Assembly: GCA_040743155.1 (NCBI GenBank)
Contig: JBFLJU010000001.1
Coordinates: forward strand, 434,001 to 498,000
Reading direction: 5' to 3'
Length of the DNA stretch: 64,000 bases
Source of the DNA: Cycloclasticus sp.
GTDB taxonomy: Bacteria; Pseudomonadota; Gammaproteobacteria; Methylococcales; Cycloclasticaceae
The translations under genes and the position numbers were made by a program. The notes beneath the pieces are model-generated. The model saw only the letters and a list, made by a program, of their open reading frames with translations. It was not told the DNA's origin and made no database searches. Shown in pieces: positions 9,368 through 17,029 of the stretch (within the stretch, counting starts at the first letter, position 1; each line of letters starts with the position of its first letter).

Positions 9368-9397
9368 AAGCAGCATTCACTTAGTTGAATGCTGCTT
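9368..9397 (+). other. Strong intergenic stem-loop between DUF1302 and DUF1329 genes
   Basis: A perfect 12-bp stem (AAGCAGCATTCA and its complement) with a 6-nt loop, 12 bp after the DUF1302 stop. There is no T run after it, so it looks more like an mRNA-processing or stability element that sets unequal expression than a full terminator. Confidence 0.6.
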
Positions 9398-9445
9398 AGG
9401 TAAAAACTCTAGGACTAAGTATTGATTTAAGGAGATTTAAATAAG

Positions 9446-10756
9446 ATGAGAAAAATGACAAAAAGTTTATTTGGCGCGGCGCTATTAAGTGTAGCTGCAA
9501 GTGCGTCGGCAGTGACGGATGCAGATATTGATAATTCGTTCCAACCATATACGAACGGCTTCCCCGTAGCAGACGGTGTTGTGGCTGGTTTGGTAATTAA
9601 TAAGGCTAATGTGGATAAATATGCAAGCGTCCTAGACGCTGGTATGGTTAAGCATATTAAAGATGATTGGGTAGAAATCACGGTTGGTGACTCACAGGAT
9701 ATTATCCTTAATCAAAGTTATATTGATGCCACTAAAGCGGGTTCTCAAAATGTAAAGCTTGGTGCTAAAGTTGGCGAAATAGAAGGTTATGTTGCTGGCC
9801 GCCCATTCCCAATAGAGCCCAATCTAGATGACCCTCGTGCAGGTGAAAAAATGGCCTGGAACTTTCAGTACGGTTATAACTGGGGCGATGGCGCGGCTAT
9901 TTCACCGTTCTACTGGAAATACCGAAATATGAAAACAGCGCAGGTTGAACGGACAATTAAGTTTAATTTTTATTTCCTAAATTTAATGCACCGCGTGAAC
10001 CATGAGCCTAAACCTGAAATTACGCCGAACCCAAGTAAATTGTTCCGTGCTATTTATTTGAATGTATCAGAGCCTTTCGATGTTAAAAACACACAGTTGT
10101 TGATTCACCGTCATAAAAACGATTTAAAACGTGATAACGCTTGGTTGTACCTAGGTTTTCAACGTCGTGTGCGTCGTTTAGCAACGGGTCAAGTGACCGA
10201 CTCTTTCCTAGGTTCTGACATTATGATTGAAGACTTTGAAGGTTATAATGGCCGTATATCTGATATGAACTGGACCTTCAAAGGCACAAAAAACATGTTG
10301 TTGCCTGTGTATGATTCATCTAAACAAAAGCGTACCGATGAGTTTAAGGAATCTGATGGCTATACCTACACAACGTATCATGGGAAAGGCGGTTGTTTCC
10401 CAAACGTGAATTACTCATTAAGGAAAGTATATGTTGTAGAGTCTGTGCCGATTGACCCTAACCATCCAATAGGTAAACGTGTGCATTATATGGATGCGCA
10501 AACCTTCACATTGCCACGTACGGTCACTTTTGATCGTCAGGGTAAATATTGGAAATCCTGGATGATCGGTCAAGCACACCCAGATACTCACTTACCTGCG
10601 AACAAGGGTAGTGGTGTTGCAATTGACGATGCCTTTGGCATGATGGATGTGCAGGCCATGCATTGTACAACTGGCCAGTTTAAAGGTATTGTTGATCCAA
10701 CATTGGTTAAAAAGAAACAATTTAGCGTGCAGTATATGCGTTCATTTGGTAAGTAA
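9446..10756 (+). CDS. DUF1329 family periplasmic protein (LolA/LolB-like fold)
   Basis: A 436-residue secreted protein with a signal peptide cleaved near ASA at residue 22. The DUF1329 signature is seen in RHKNDLKRDNAWLYLGFQRR followed by VRRLATG and DSFLGSDIMIEDFEGYNGRI, residues 215-270. The family is structurally related to outer-membrane lipoprotein carriers, so it may ferry a hydrophobic ligand through the periplasm. It completes the set of outer-membrane DUF1302, periplasmic DUF1329, inner-membrane RND pump and propeller. Family assignment is firm; function is inferred. Confidence 0.85.
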   Translation: MRKMTKSLFGAALLSVAASASAVTDADIDNSFQPYTNGFPVADGVVAGLVINKANVDKYASVLDAGMVKHIKDDWVEITVGDSQDIILNQSYIDATKAGSQNVKLGAKVGEIEGYVAGRPFPIEPNLDDPRAGEKMAWNFQYGYNWGDGAAISPFYWKYRNMKTAQVERTIKFNFYFLNLMHRVNHEPKPEITPNPSKLFRAIYLNVSEPFDVKNTQLLIHRHKNDLKRDNAWLYLGFQRRVRRLATGQVTDSFLGSDIMIEDFEGYNGRISDMNWTFKGTKNMLLPVYDSSKQKRTDEFKESDGYTYTTYHGKGGCFPNVNYSLRKVYVVESVPIDPNHPIGKRVHYMDAQTFTLPRTVTFDRQGKYWKSWMIGQAHPDTHLPANKGSGVAIDDAFGMMDVQAMHCTTGQFKGIVDPTLVKKKQFSVQYMRSFGK

Positions 10757-10772
10757 TTTTTTATAGTAGGGA

Positions 10773-10815
10773 ATTACAAAAAAAAGCCGGCGGTTACGCC
10801 GGTTTTTTTTGTAAT
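10773..10815 (+). terminator. Rho-independent terminator after DUF1329
   Basis: A GC-rich stem CCGGCG/CGCCGG with a GTTA loop, inside A and T runs; even the outer ATTAC/GTAAT pair. It ends the envelope-module operon. Confidence 0.85.
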
Positions 10816-10994
10816 CAGGTTAATGAGGAGATAATGCTTCATCAGCTAATAAAAATGAGGCTGATCATATTTATAGGAAAAATAGAGTGACTCATGATAA
10901 AAAAAATGAGATTGATCACCTTTGCGCGAGAAACAGAATAATGGGTTAAAAAAAAGTGTTAGATTAACAACTGGTTACAATTAGAGGAAGAATA

Positions 10995-12356
10995 ATGGGT
11001 AAGAAACAAGATATAGATTTTGCAAGTTATTTAATTGACGATAAAGAGAACGGCATTTATCGGGCGGACAGAAAAGTATTTACTGATCCAGAAATTTATG
11101 AATTAGAAATGAAATACATCTTTGAAAAAAACTGGGTGTATTTGTGTCATGAAAGTCAAATAAAAAACCCCAATGATTTTTTCACTGTATATATGGGTAA
11201 ACAACCCGTTATTGTGACGCGTGATAAAGACGGTGAAATTCATGGTTTCATTAATGCCTGTACTCACCGTGGCGCGCAGCTTGTTAATACTGGGTGCGGC
11301 AACAAAAGAAAAATGGTCTGCCCTTTCCATATGTGGACGTTTGATATGAAAGGCAAGCTGCTTGACTGTGGTGAGCACAAAGGCAACGTTGGTTATAGTG
11401 ATAGTTTTAGTAAGGATGACTTAGGTCTACAAAAAATTGGTAATATCGAAAGTTACCGAGGTTTTGTATTCGGTGTTTTAGATGATAATGCGTGCACTCT
11501 AAAAGAGTTCTTAGGTGAAACGACGCAGTCAATTGATTTAATGGTTGACCAGGCCGATGAAGGTCTTGAGATTCTGCCAGGAAAAACGACTTATACATAC
11601 AATGGTAACTGGAAGTTACAAGCCGAGAATGGCGTTGATGGTTATCATTTAGAAGCAATTCACGGCAACTATGTGATGACAATTGCAAACCGTAAGAAAC
11701 TGCAAGCCGAAAATGACGCGGTTAAATCTGCTGACGTAGGTGCATTGGCTAGTGGTACTGCTGAAGAGCTTCCAGGTGGGTATTATCATTTTGGTAATGG
11801 TCATGTGATGTTATGGGCAAAATTTCCAAATGCTTCTGATCGGCCGCTTTATGTGGGTGGAAAGATGCCTGAGTTGCAGAAGAAGTTTGGTGAGCAAAGA
11901 GCTGAATTTATGGGCGGCTATTTACGAAACACCTGTATCTATCCAAATATGTTTTTAATGGATCAAATGAGCACGCAAATTCGCCATTTCCGTCCTGTTT
12001 CAGTCGATAAAACTGAAATTACTACTTATTGTATTGCCCCTGTGGGTGAGTCTGATGATGCGCGAGAACGTCGTATTCGCCAATATGAGGATTTCTTTAA
12101 CGCAACGGGTATGGCAACGCCAGATGATTTAACGGCATTCAATAATAGCCAGCTTGGCTTTATGGGTGAAAAGGCGCGTTGGAGTGATATGTGTCGTGGT
12201 GCGAAAAATGTTGTTGAAGGTCCTGGGCCATATGGAAAAGCTTTTGGGATCAACCCTGAAGAATCAGGTACAAACCTTGAAGATGAAGGGCTGATGGTAG
12301 CGCAGCATAAAAACTGGGCGGATATGATGAATAAAGCACAGGCGGAGGAGAAATAA
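10995..12356 (+). CDS. Rieske aromatic-ring dioxygenase, large (alpha) subunit, benzoate/anthranilate type
   Basis: A 453-residue oxygenase subunit matching the BenA/AntA/XylX group in length and in the N-terminal run DPEIYELEMKYIFEKNWVYL. The Rieske [2Fe-2S] ligands are Cys89/His91 (CTH) and Cys109/His112 (CPFH). The mononuclear iron triad is visible as Asp215, His218 and His223 in the D-x2-Y-H-x4-H pattern. The usual CPFHGW motif reads CPFHMW here, an uncommon Met at position 113. The beta subunit follows directly. No BenC-type reductase or cis-diol dehydrogenase follows, so electrons must come from elsewhere. The substrate is probably an aromatic carboxylate, but this is not certain. Confidence 0.9.
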   Translation: MGKKQDIDFASYLIDDKENGIYRADRKVFTDPEIYELEMKYIFEKNWVYLCHESQIKNPNDFFTVYMGKQPVIVTRDKDGEIHGFINACTHRGAQLVNTGCGNKRKMVCPFHMWTFDMKGKLLDCGEHKGNVGYSDSFSKDDLGLQKIGNIESYRGFVFGVLDDNACTLKEFLGETTQSIDLMVDQADEGLEILPGKTTYTYNGNWKLQAENGVDGYHLEAIHGNYVMTIANRKKLQAENDAVKSADVGALASGTAEELPGGYYHFGNGHVMLWAKFPNASDRPLYVGGKMPELQKKFGEQRAEFMGGYLRNTCIYPNMFLMDQMSTQIRHFRPVSVDKTEITTYCIAPVGESDDARERRIRQYEDFFNATGMATPDDLTAFNNSQLGFMGEKARWSDMCRGAKNVVEGPGPYGKAFGINPEESGTNLEDEGLMVAQHKNWADMMNKAQAEEK

Positions 12357-12357
12357 G

Positions 12358-12849
12358 GTGGATGCTTCTACAAAAGAACAAGCAATAGACGTAATTATTA
12401 ATGAATCGGCTGCTCTTGACCATAGGCAGTGGGATGAATGGGTTAATTTATATACAGAAGATGCGACATATTGGATGCCCGCTTGGATTGATGAGCATAC
12501 TTTAGTCAGTAACCCTAAAAGAGAAATTTCATTGATTTATTATGGAGACCGTTCGGGCTTGGAAGACAGGGTCTTCAGAATTCGTACAGAGTTGTCGTTT
12601 GCGACGACGCCACTTCCACGCACTTGCCATATGAATTCAAATTTTAGAGTGTCTGAAAATGATGCGGGTGAAATAGTTATTCATTCGTCTTGGGTGACGC
12701 ATTGTTATAGTTTAAAAGTTTCACGTGCTGCATTTGGTGTGCAAGAGCATCGTTTACGTAAAACCGACGATGGTTTGAAGATTTGTTTTAGAAAAATAAC
12801 CCTACATAACGATATGGTTGATACAGTGCTGGATGTTTATAATATTTAG
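12358..12849 (+). CDS. Rieske dioxygenase small (beta) subunit
   Basis: A 163-residue SnoaL-like-fold subunit of the BenB/AntB/XylY type. Recognisable stretches are LDHRQWDEWVNLYTEDATYW near residue 20 and the family's FRIRTELSFATTP near 73. It starts at a GTG, one base after the stop of the alpha-subunit gene, with GGAGGAG inside the end of that gene as ribosome binding site. Together the two would form an alpha3-beta3 dioxygenase. A terminator follows within 25 bp, confirming a two-gene unit without its own reductase. Confidence 0.9.
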   Translation: MDASTKEQAIDVIINESAALDHRQWDEWVNLYTEDATYWMPAWIDEHTLVSNPKREISLIYYGDRSGLEDRVFRIRTELSFATTPLPRTCHMNSNFRVSENDAGEIVIHSSWVTHCYSLKVSRAAFGVQEHRLRKTDDGLKICFRKITLHNDMVDTVLDVYNI

Positions 12850-12871
12850 TTAAGAGTGATGTTGTTTTAAT

Positions 12872-12907
12872 AAAAAGCCCGCGTAATAATTTGCGCGGGC
12901 TTTTTTT
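12872..12907 (+). terminator. Rho-independent terminator after the Rieske operon
   Basis: AAGCCCGCG arm and CGCGGGCTT arm around an AT-rich loop, followed by seven Ts. Confidence 0.88.
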
Positions 12908-12993
12908 GTGTGTGGAAAAGCTAAACTAAAAAGAAATGACCGATTTCTAAAGCTTAGAGATTGGTATGGTAGAAAGCGTCTCTAAAAGCATCA

Positions 12994-13116
12994 TTAATTG
13001 TGTTTGTTGTTTAAAATACTGATATAGCTAGGGTTGATTAGGTCGGGCGCGGTCCAGCCATCAATGTCATATTCGCTCAAGCATTTATCTGCAAAGCCTG
13101 TTAACTGGTCGGCCAG
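12994..13116 (-). pseudogene. C-terminal remnant of an unidentified protein (minus strand)
   Basis: On the minus strand an open stretch of about 40 codons reads [20 protein letters not shown], continues [16 protein letters not shown], and ends at a normal TAA at 12994. There is no start codon or ribosome binding site; it simply begins at the junction near 13110 where the catechol dioxygenase remnant starts on the other strand. It looks like the tail of a gene cut by a deletion. I do not recognise the family. Confidence 0.35.
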
Positions 13117-13205
13117 TTACTACTTGGACAGAAGATCTAATTGGTGGTGGTATTTTCTATCATACCGGCGTGTTGAATGAGGCATTTACAACGCTCTATA
13201 CCTAG
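13116..13205 (+). pseudogene. C-terminal remnant of a catechol 2,3-dioxygenase
   Basis: The only frame gives [20 protein letters not shown] ending in NEAFTTLYT and a stop. This is the C-terminal tail of XylE/NahH-type catechol 2,3-dioxygenases; the intact enzyme at 23115 ends [20 protein letters not shown] with the same layout. No start or metal ligands remain. It is a scar of a second extradiol dioxygenase, closer to the classic XylE ending than to the intact copy, so it need not be a simple duplicate of it. Confidence 0.8.
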
Positions 13206-13239
13206 TTTAGCTGCCACGAAATTAGTTGGATTAATATTT

Positions 13240-13270
13240 AAAAGGCCGTGTATTTTTAGCACGGCCTTTT
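13240..13270. terminator. Rho-independent terminator behind the dioxygenase remnant
   Basis: AAAAGGCCGTG and CACGGCCTTTT arms around a 9-nt loop. It can also terminate the convergent AraC-family gene that ends at 13331. Confidence 0.78.
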
Positions 13271-13330
13271 AATTTTGCTTGAGATGTGGGTTTTTAATTA
13301 TTGTGGTTTCCTACTTCTCAATAATTAGTT

Positions 13331-14278
13331 TCAATTTTTAAGGGTTTCCGAAGGTTTTTCAAAATAAAGACGTTGATAGAGCATTGAGAAGTGGCTGGCA
13401 TGTTGAAAACCAAATTTTTCGGCGGTTTCTATGACCGATGTTTTTTTAGGCGTAGATTTGATAAGAACATTACGAACGAGCTCTAGTTTTTTATTGCTGA
13501 CGAATTTCATTGGGCTGATATGAAAAAATTTCGTGAAATTCATTTCGAGAGAACGCCTGCTAGTGCCGGTGCAATTAACTAAATCATTCATTGTAATATT
13601 ATTATGGATATTTTCTTCAATGTATTCAATGGCCTGTTTTATAGAGTGAGGAAGAATTTGAGCTCTTTTAGCTTGTCTTAGTTCGGGCATAGAGAGGGTG
13701 AGAGCTTCAAATAATAAGTTTTCACAATTCCTTTGCATATAATTTGACTCCATCAGTAATGGATTGCCTTTATTGGTGGAATCAATATAGTTAATTAGGC
13801 TAGAAATGGCCATGGCACCGTTTGCAGTTGGGCTAAGTTTTATTTCTTTACTTTTCTCAGGAAATTTAGAACATATTTTGAAGTATTCCTTAAGAGAAGC
13901 AGGGTCAATAGTAATTGTAATGGCTTGACTAAGGTGCTCCCAAATAACATTGACATTGCAAGAAGGAGGTACTATGAGAAATTCATTTGGTAGTATGGTT
14001 TCACCGGTGTTATTGCTGTAGATTTTGCCCTTGATGGGACACAATAGATGATAAGTTGTTAGTGGTATAGACTGGATCATGGCTTCCATACCCATTGAAA
14101 CGTGATGTATGTCGCTGCCCGCTATATGTTGTGAAGTGATTAAGGTTTCTCCGATGTTTGCCTTTTTAGCTTTTAACGTATGTTCGTCCATATTATTTAC
14201 GTTGTTAATATAATCACAGATTATATTTGGGGACCGAGATGATATTAGCTTCTTCCTGATATTGTCCATAGAGCCCAT
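13331..14278 (-). CDS. AraC/XylS-family transcriptional regulator
   Basis: A 315-residue regulator with an AraC-binding-like cupin N-terminus of the XylS type (IANIGETLITSQHIAGSDIH-like region near residue 40) and a C-terminal AraC DNA-binding domain starting near residue 210 (NITMNDLVNCTGTSRRSLEM). The second helix-turn-helix ends in FGFQHASHFSMLYQRLYFEKPS. It is divergent from the flavin monooxygenase pair at 14520, its likely target; a direct repeat at 14425-14455 is a candidate binding site. Because it also backs onto the Rieske dioxygenase locus, it may respond to an aromatic acid, as XylS does; that is inference. Confidence 0.88.
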   Translation of the reverse strand: MGSMDNIRKKLISSRSPNIICDYINNVNNMDEHTLKAKKANIGETLITSQHIAGSDIHHVSMGMEAMIQSIPLTTYHLLCPIKGKIYSNNTGETILPNEFLIVPPSCNVNVIWEHLSQAITITIDPASLKEYFKICSKFPEKSKEIKLSPTANGAMAISSLINYIDSTNKGNPLLMESNYMQRNCENLLFEALTLSMPELRQAKRAQILPHSIKQAIEYIEENIHNNITMNDLVNCTGTSRRSLEMNFTKFFHISPMKFVSNKKLELVRNVLIKSTPKKTSVIETAEKFGFQHASHFSMLYQRLYFEKPSETLKN

Positions 14279-14424
14279 TATGGCGTCACCGTGACTAGTA
14301 AAATTATTTACAAATAATACACACTAAGTTGCCTATTGTACAAAGGTTGGAATTTAACGTTAAATTTGGATAAAAACCAATAAATTGTAATTAAGTAAAT
14401 GGCTTAAGAGGGGGGTAAATATAC

Positions 14425-14455
14425 TTGCGCAAAATAGATATGCTTTGCGTAAATA
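14425..14455 (+). promoter_or_regulatory. Direct repeat, candidate AraC/XylS-type operator
   Basis: TTGCGCAAAATA at 14425 is repeated as TTGCGTAAATA at 14445, 20 bp start to start, i.e. two helical turns. It lies between the AraC-family gene and the flavin monooxygenase operon, about 65-95 bp before the ATG. AraC/XylS proteins usually bind pairs of direct repeats with about this spacing. Confidence 0.5.
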
Positions 14456-14519
14456 TGATAACAAGTTGTTGCTTTACTGGATTAGAATTTACGTTAACCA
14501 AAAAAATGGGAGATAAAAA

Positions 14520-15731
14520 ATGGGTAATATTCAAGCACCAGTGACATTTGAACAACTCACTTCTTTTGATAGGAAAGAATTTCTTAGACGTGCTGAAATT
14601 ATAGGCAAGCTTGGCGAAGAAGATGCAATGGACGCCGATAAAAATTGCCGTGCAAGTGCACGTGTTATTCAAGCCATAAAAGCTGCGCAAATCGCAGACT
14701 TATGGAAGCCAAAAATTTATGGCGGCTTAGGCGTTGATTTAAAATCATATAATGAAATTGTTCGTACCGTGTCTCGTTATAACGTAACTGCAGGCTGGCT
14801 AACTTATTTTTATTCGATTCATGAAGTTTGGGTAGGCTATATGCACCCTGAAGGCCGTGAAAAAGTATTCAATGATGGTGGCCTTGTTGCCGATGTCCTA
14901 GCGCCTGTTGGCCAAGTTGAAAAGGTCGGTGATGACTATAAATTATCAGGTCAATGGAATTTCGCCAGCGGTGTTCTTGATAGCACTTGGATTGGCCTTG
15001 GCGCTGTCACTCAATTACCCGATGGTGATGCACCTGAGTACTGTATTTTTGTTCTACCTGTTTCTGACTGTGAAATTATTGAGAACTGGGATGTAATGGG
15101 CATGCGTGGCACTGGTAGTAATGGTGTACTGGTAAAGGATCTAACGGTACCTTCTCATATGATTCTTCCAGCTGGCCGTATACTTGGCAGCGGTAAACCA
15201 GTGGGCGGAAATTATGATTCTTCTGAGCCCATTTATCGTATGCCCTTCCTGCCATTCTTTGCAGGCTTTTTCCCCACCGTCGCTCTGGGCGGTGCTGAGC
15301 GAATTGTTGAAGAGTTTAAACAACGTACAGAAAATAGAGTTAGAGTTTACTTAGGTAATTCCAAAGCTACAGCGACAAGCTCACCTCGAGTTTTAGCTGA
15401 GTTAAAAATACGTTTGTTTGAAATGGAAGGCCTTGTAGAACGTTACCAAAACCAGCTTGAAAACTGGCTTGAAAAAGGTCAAATAACAAACACTGATGAA
15501 GAAAAATCGATGATGTTTGGCCTACGTGGCGCCATTGCTAAATGTGGCGTTGATATTGCCATTAAAGCTACGCAGGCTCTTGGTGGTACAGCATTATATA
15601 AAGGTGATCCAGTGGAGTTGTTTACGAGAGACCTGATTGTATTAGGTGCGCATTCTAGCCATATCTATGAGGACGCCATGACAACGTATGGTGGTGCCTT
15701 GTTTGGCGGCCCGGCCCACCCAGTTTGGTAA
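14520..15731 (+). CDS. Acyl-CoA-dehydrogenase-like flavin-dependent monooxygenase (group D), copy 1
   Basis: A 403-residue protein with the acyl-CoA dehydrogenase fold, but in the oxygenase branch that includes HsaA, HpaB-like hydroxylases, DszC and indole monooxygenases. Visible markers are YGGLGVDLKSYNEIVRTVSR near residue 70, LSGQWNFASGVLDSTWIGLG near 143 (flavin pocket) and WDVMGMRGTGSNGV near 190. Such enzymes use reduced flavin supplied by a separate reductase. It has a GGGAGATAAAA leader with a good ribosome binding site and is followed 58 bp later by a paralogue, then by an FNR-type reductase. A hydroxylation role on an aromatic or heteroaromatic compound is likely; the substrate is unknown. 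Confidence 0.82.
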   Translation: MGNIQAPVTFEQLTSFDRKEFLRRAEIIGKLGEEDAMDADKNCRASARVIQAIKAAQIADLWKPKIYGGLGVDLKSYNEIVRTVSRYNVTAGWLTYFYSIHEVWVGYMHPEGREKVFNDGGLVADVLAPVGQVEKVGDDYKLSGQWNFASGVLDSTWIGLGAVTQLPDGDAPEYCIFVLPVSDCEIIENWDVMGMRGTGSNGVLVKDLTVPSHMILPAGRILGSGKPVGGNYDSSEPIYRMPFLPFFAGFFPTVALGGAERIVEEFKQRTENRVRVYLGNSKATATSSPRVLAELKIRLFEMEGLVERYQNQLENWLEKGQITNTDEEKSMMFGLRGAIAKCGVDIAIKATQALGGTALYKGDPVELFTRDLIVLGAHSSHIYEDAMTTYGGALFGGPAHPVW

Positions 15732-15789
15732 ATAATAAGAAGGGCAGTTAAAATGAGAATTAAAAATCAAACTTAAGAGGGCGTATATT

Positions 15790-16959
15790 ATGGCTATTAT
15801 TGAACACAATGAATGGATGCGACGGGCTGAATTAATTGGAAAAAAAGCTGAGCCAATGGTGGCGGAGGCCGAGGAGACAGGGTGTTTTTCTTTAGAACTG
15901 CGAGATTATGTTCATGAGCTTGAAATGCATAAGGCACTGAGACCTGTGCAATATGGTGGCTCGGGCATCGGTGCATTTACTTTCTCAGAAATTGTTAGAA
16001 CGATTGCGAACTACAATGGGTCGGCAGCGTGGTTGGTCTATTTTGTTATTTTACACGAGCAATGGGTGGCTTTTTTAGATGAAAAAGGCCGTCAGGAAGT
16101 ATATGACAGTAATAAATTAACAGGCGATATTTTTATGCCGCTCGGCCAAATTGAATATGTTGACGGTGGCGTTAAAATGTCGGGTCAATGGTCATTTGGT
16201 AGCGGTGTTTTATGGAATGATTGGATGGGTTTAGGTGCCATTGTGCAAGTGCCTGGTGAAGATCCGCAACCTTGTTTGGTGAATGTTGAAAAGTCGCAGT
16301 TGGAGGTGATTGAAGACTGGAACCCGTTTGGCCTTCGAGGTACGGGAAGCCATAGCGTGAAAGTAGAAGACGTTTTTGTGCCTTGGCACCGTATTCTGCC
16401 CGTGCTCAATGTTAAGAATAAGGGTGTACCTGTGGGTGGGCACTATTCGGATGAGCCGATCTTTCGTGTGCCTTTTATGGCGATGTTCTGTGTTGGGTTT
16501 CCTGCGATTTCTACAGGCTTAGCGCAACGTGTCGGACGTGACTTAAAGACTAGAATAGAAGCTAGGCAACGTATTTTGTACAACATGAAGGAATCTGAGT
16601 CGCCAATTGCACAAAGAAACCTTGCTGAAGTGATGGTAAAAGTTGACGCGATTGAAGCAATGAATGCGCGATATGTTGATCAACTGGAAGAGTGGACTGA
16701 AGCCGGAACGCCCGTTGTAGCAGATGAAGAGAAAAATAAAATGGGTGCTTGGCGCTCACATATCGGAAAAGAAGCGTCGGATTTAGCTTTTCATGCTATG
16801 AATTTGCTAGGTGCTTCAGCGACAGGCAGTGGTGATCCGCTTGAAACGGCGGCTCGAGATGCTTTTATGGTATACATTCATTTAGGCCAAATTTATGAAG
16901 ATAACATGATGGCTTATGGTAGAACGCAGTTTGGTTTATCAGGGCACCCATTGTTATAA
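15790..16959 (+). CDS. Acyl-CoA-dehydrogenase-like flavin-dependent monooxygenase (group D), copy 2
   Basis: A 389-residue paralogue of the preceding gene with the same landmarks: YGGSGIGAFTFSEIVRTIAN near residue 55, MSGQWSFGSGVLWNDWMGLG near 125 and WNPFGLRGTGSHSVKVEDVF near 177. The two proteins are clearly diverged, so they may form a heteromer or act on successive substrates rather than being a recent duplication. A stem-loop with a T run (16978-17005) lies between it and the reductase gene, suggesting lower expression of the reductase. Function is inferred from family and context. Confidence 0.82.
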   Translation: MAIIEHNEWMRRAELIGKKAEPMVAEAEETGCFSLELRDYVHELEMHKALRPVQYGGSGIGAFTFSEIVRTIANYNGSAAWLVYFVILHEQWVAFLDEKGRQEVYDSNKLTGDIFMPLGQIEYVDGGVKMSGQWSFGSGVLWNDWMGLGAIVQVPGEDPQPCLVNVEKSQLEVIEDWNPFGLRGTGSHSVKVEDVFVPWHRILPVLNVKNKGVPVGGHYSDEPIFRVPFMAMFCVGFPAISTGLAQRVGRDLKTRIEARQRILYNMKESESPIAQRNLAEVMVKVDAIEAMNARYVDQLEEWTEAGTPVVADEEKNKMGAWRSHIGKEASDLAFHAMNLLGASATGSGDPLETAARDAFMVYIHLGQIYEDNMMAYGRTQFGLSGHPLL

Positions 16960-16977
16960 ATTCTTAATTAGAAGGTC

Positions 16978-17005
16978 CGCGCTCTGTATGAAGGGCGCGT
17001 TTTTT
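16978..17005 (+). terminator. Terminator-like stem-loop inside the flavin monooxygenase operon
   Basis: CGCGCTCT pairs with AGGGCGCG (one G-T wobble) and is followed by six Ts. It lies between the second monooxygenase and the reductase, 24 bp before the latter, and probably gives partial read-through. Confidence 0.6.
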
Positions 17006-17029
17006 ACGTAGTTAAAATGAGAGCGTTAA

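Noticed and set aside
16978-17005. Full operon terminator separating the reductase from the two flavin monooxygenases
   Set aside because: The stem-loop has only six Ts and the reductase gene follows within 24 bp with no promoter visible; partial read-through is the simpler reading, so I kept the three genes as one operon.
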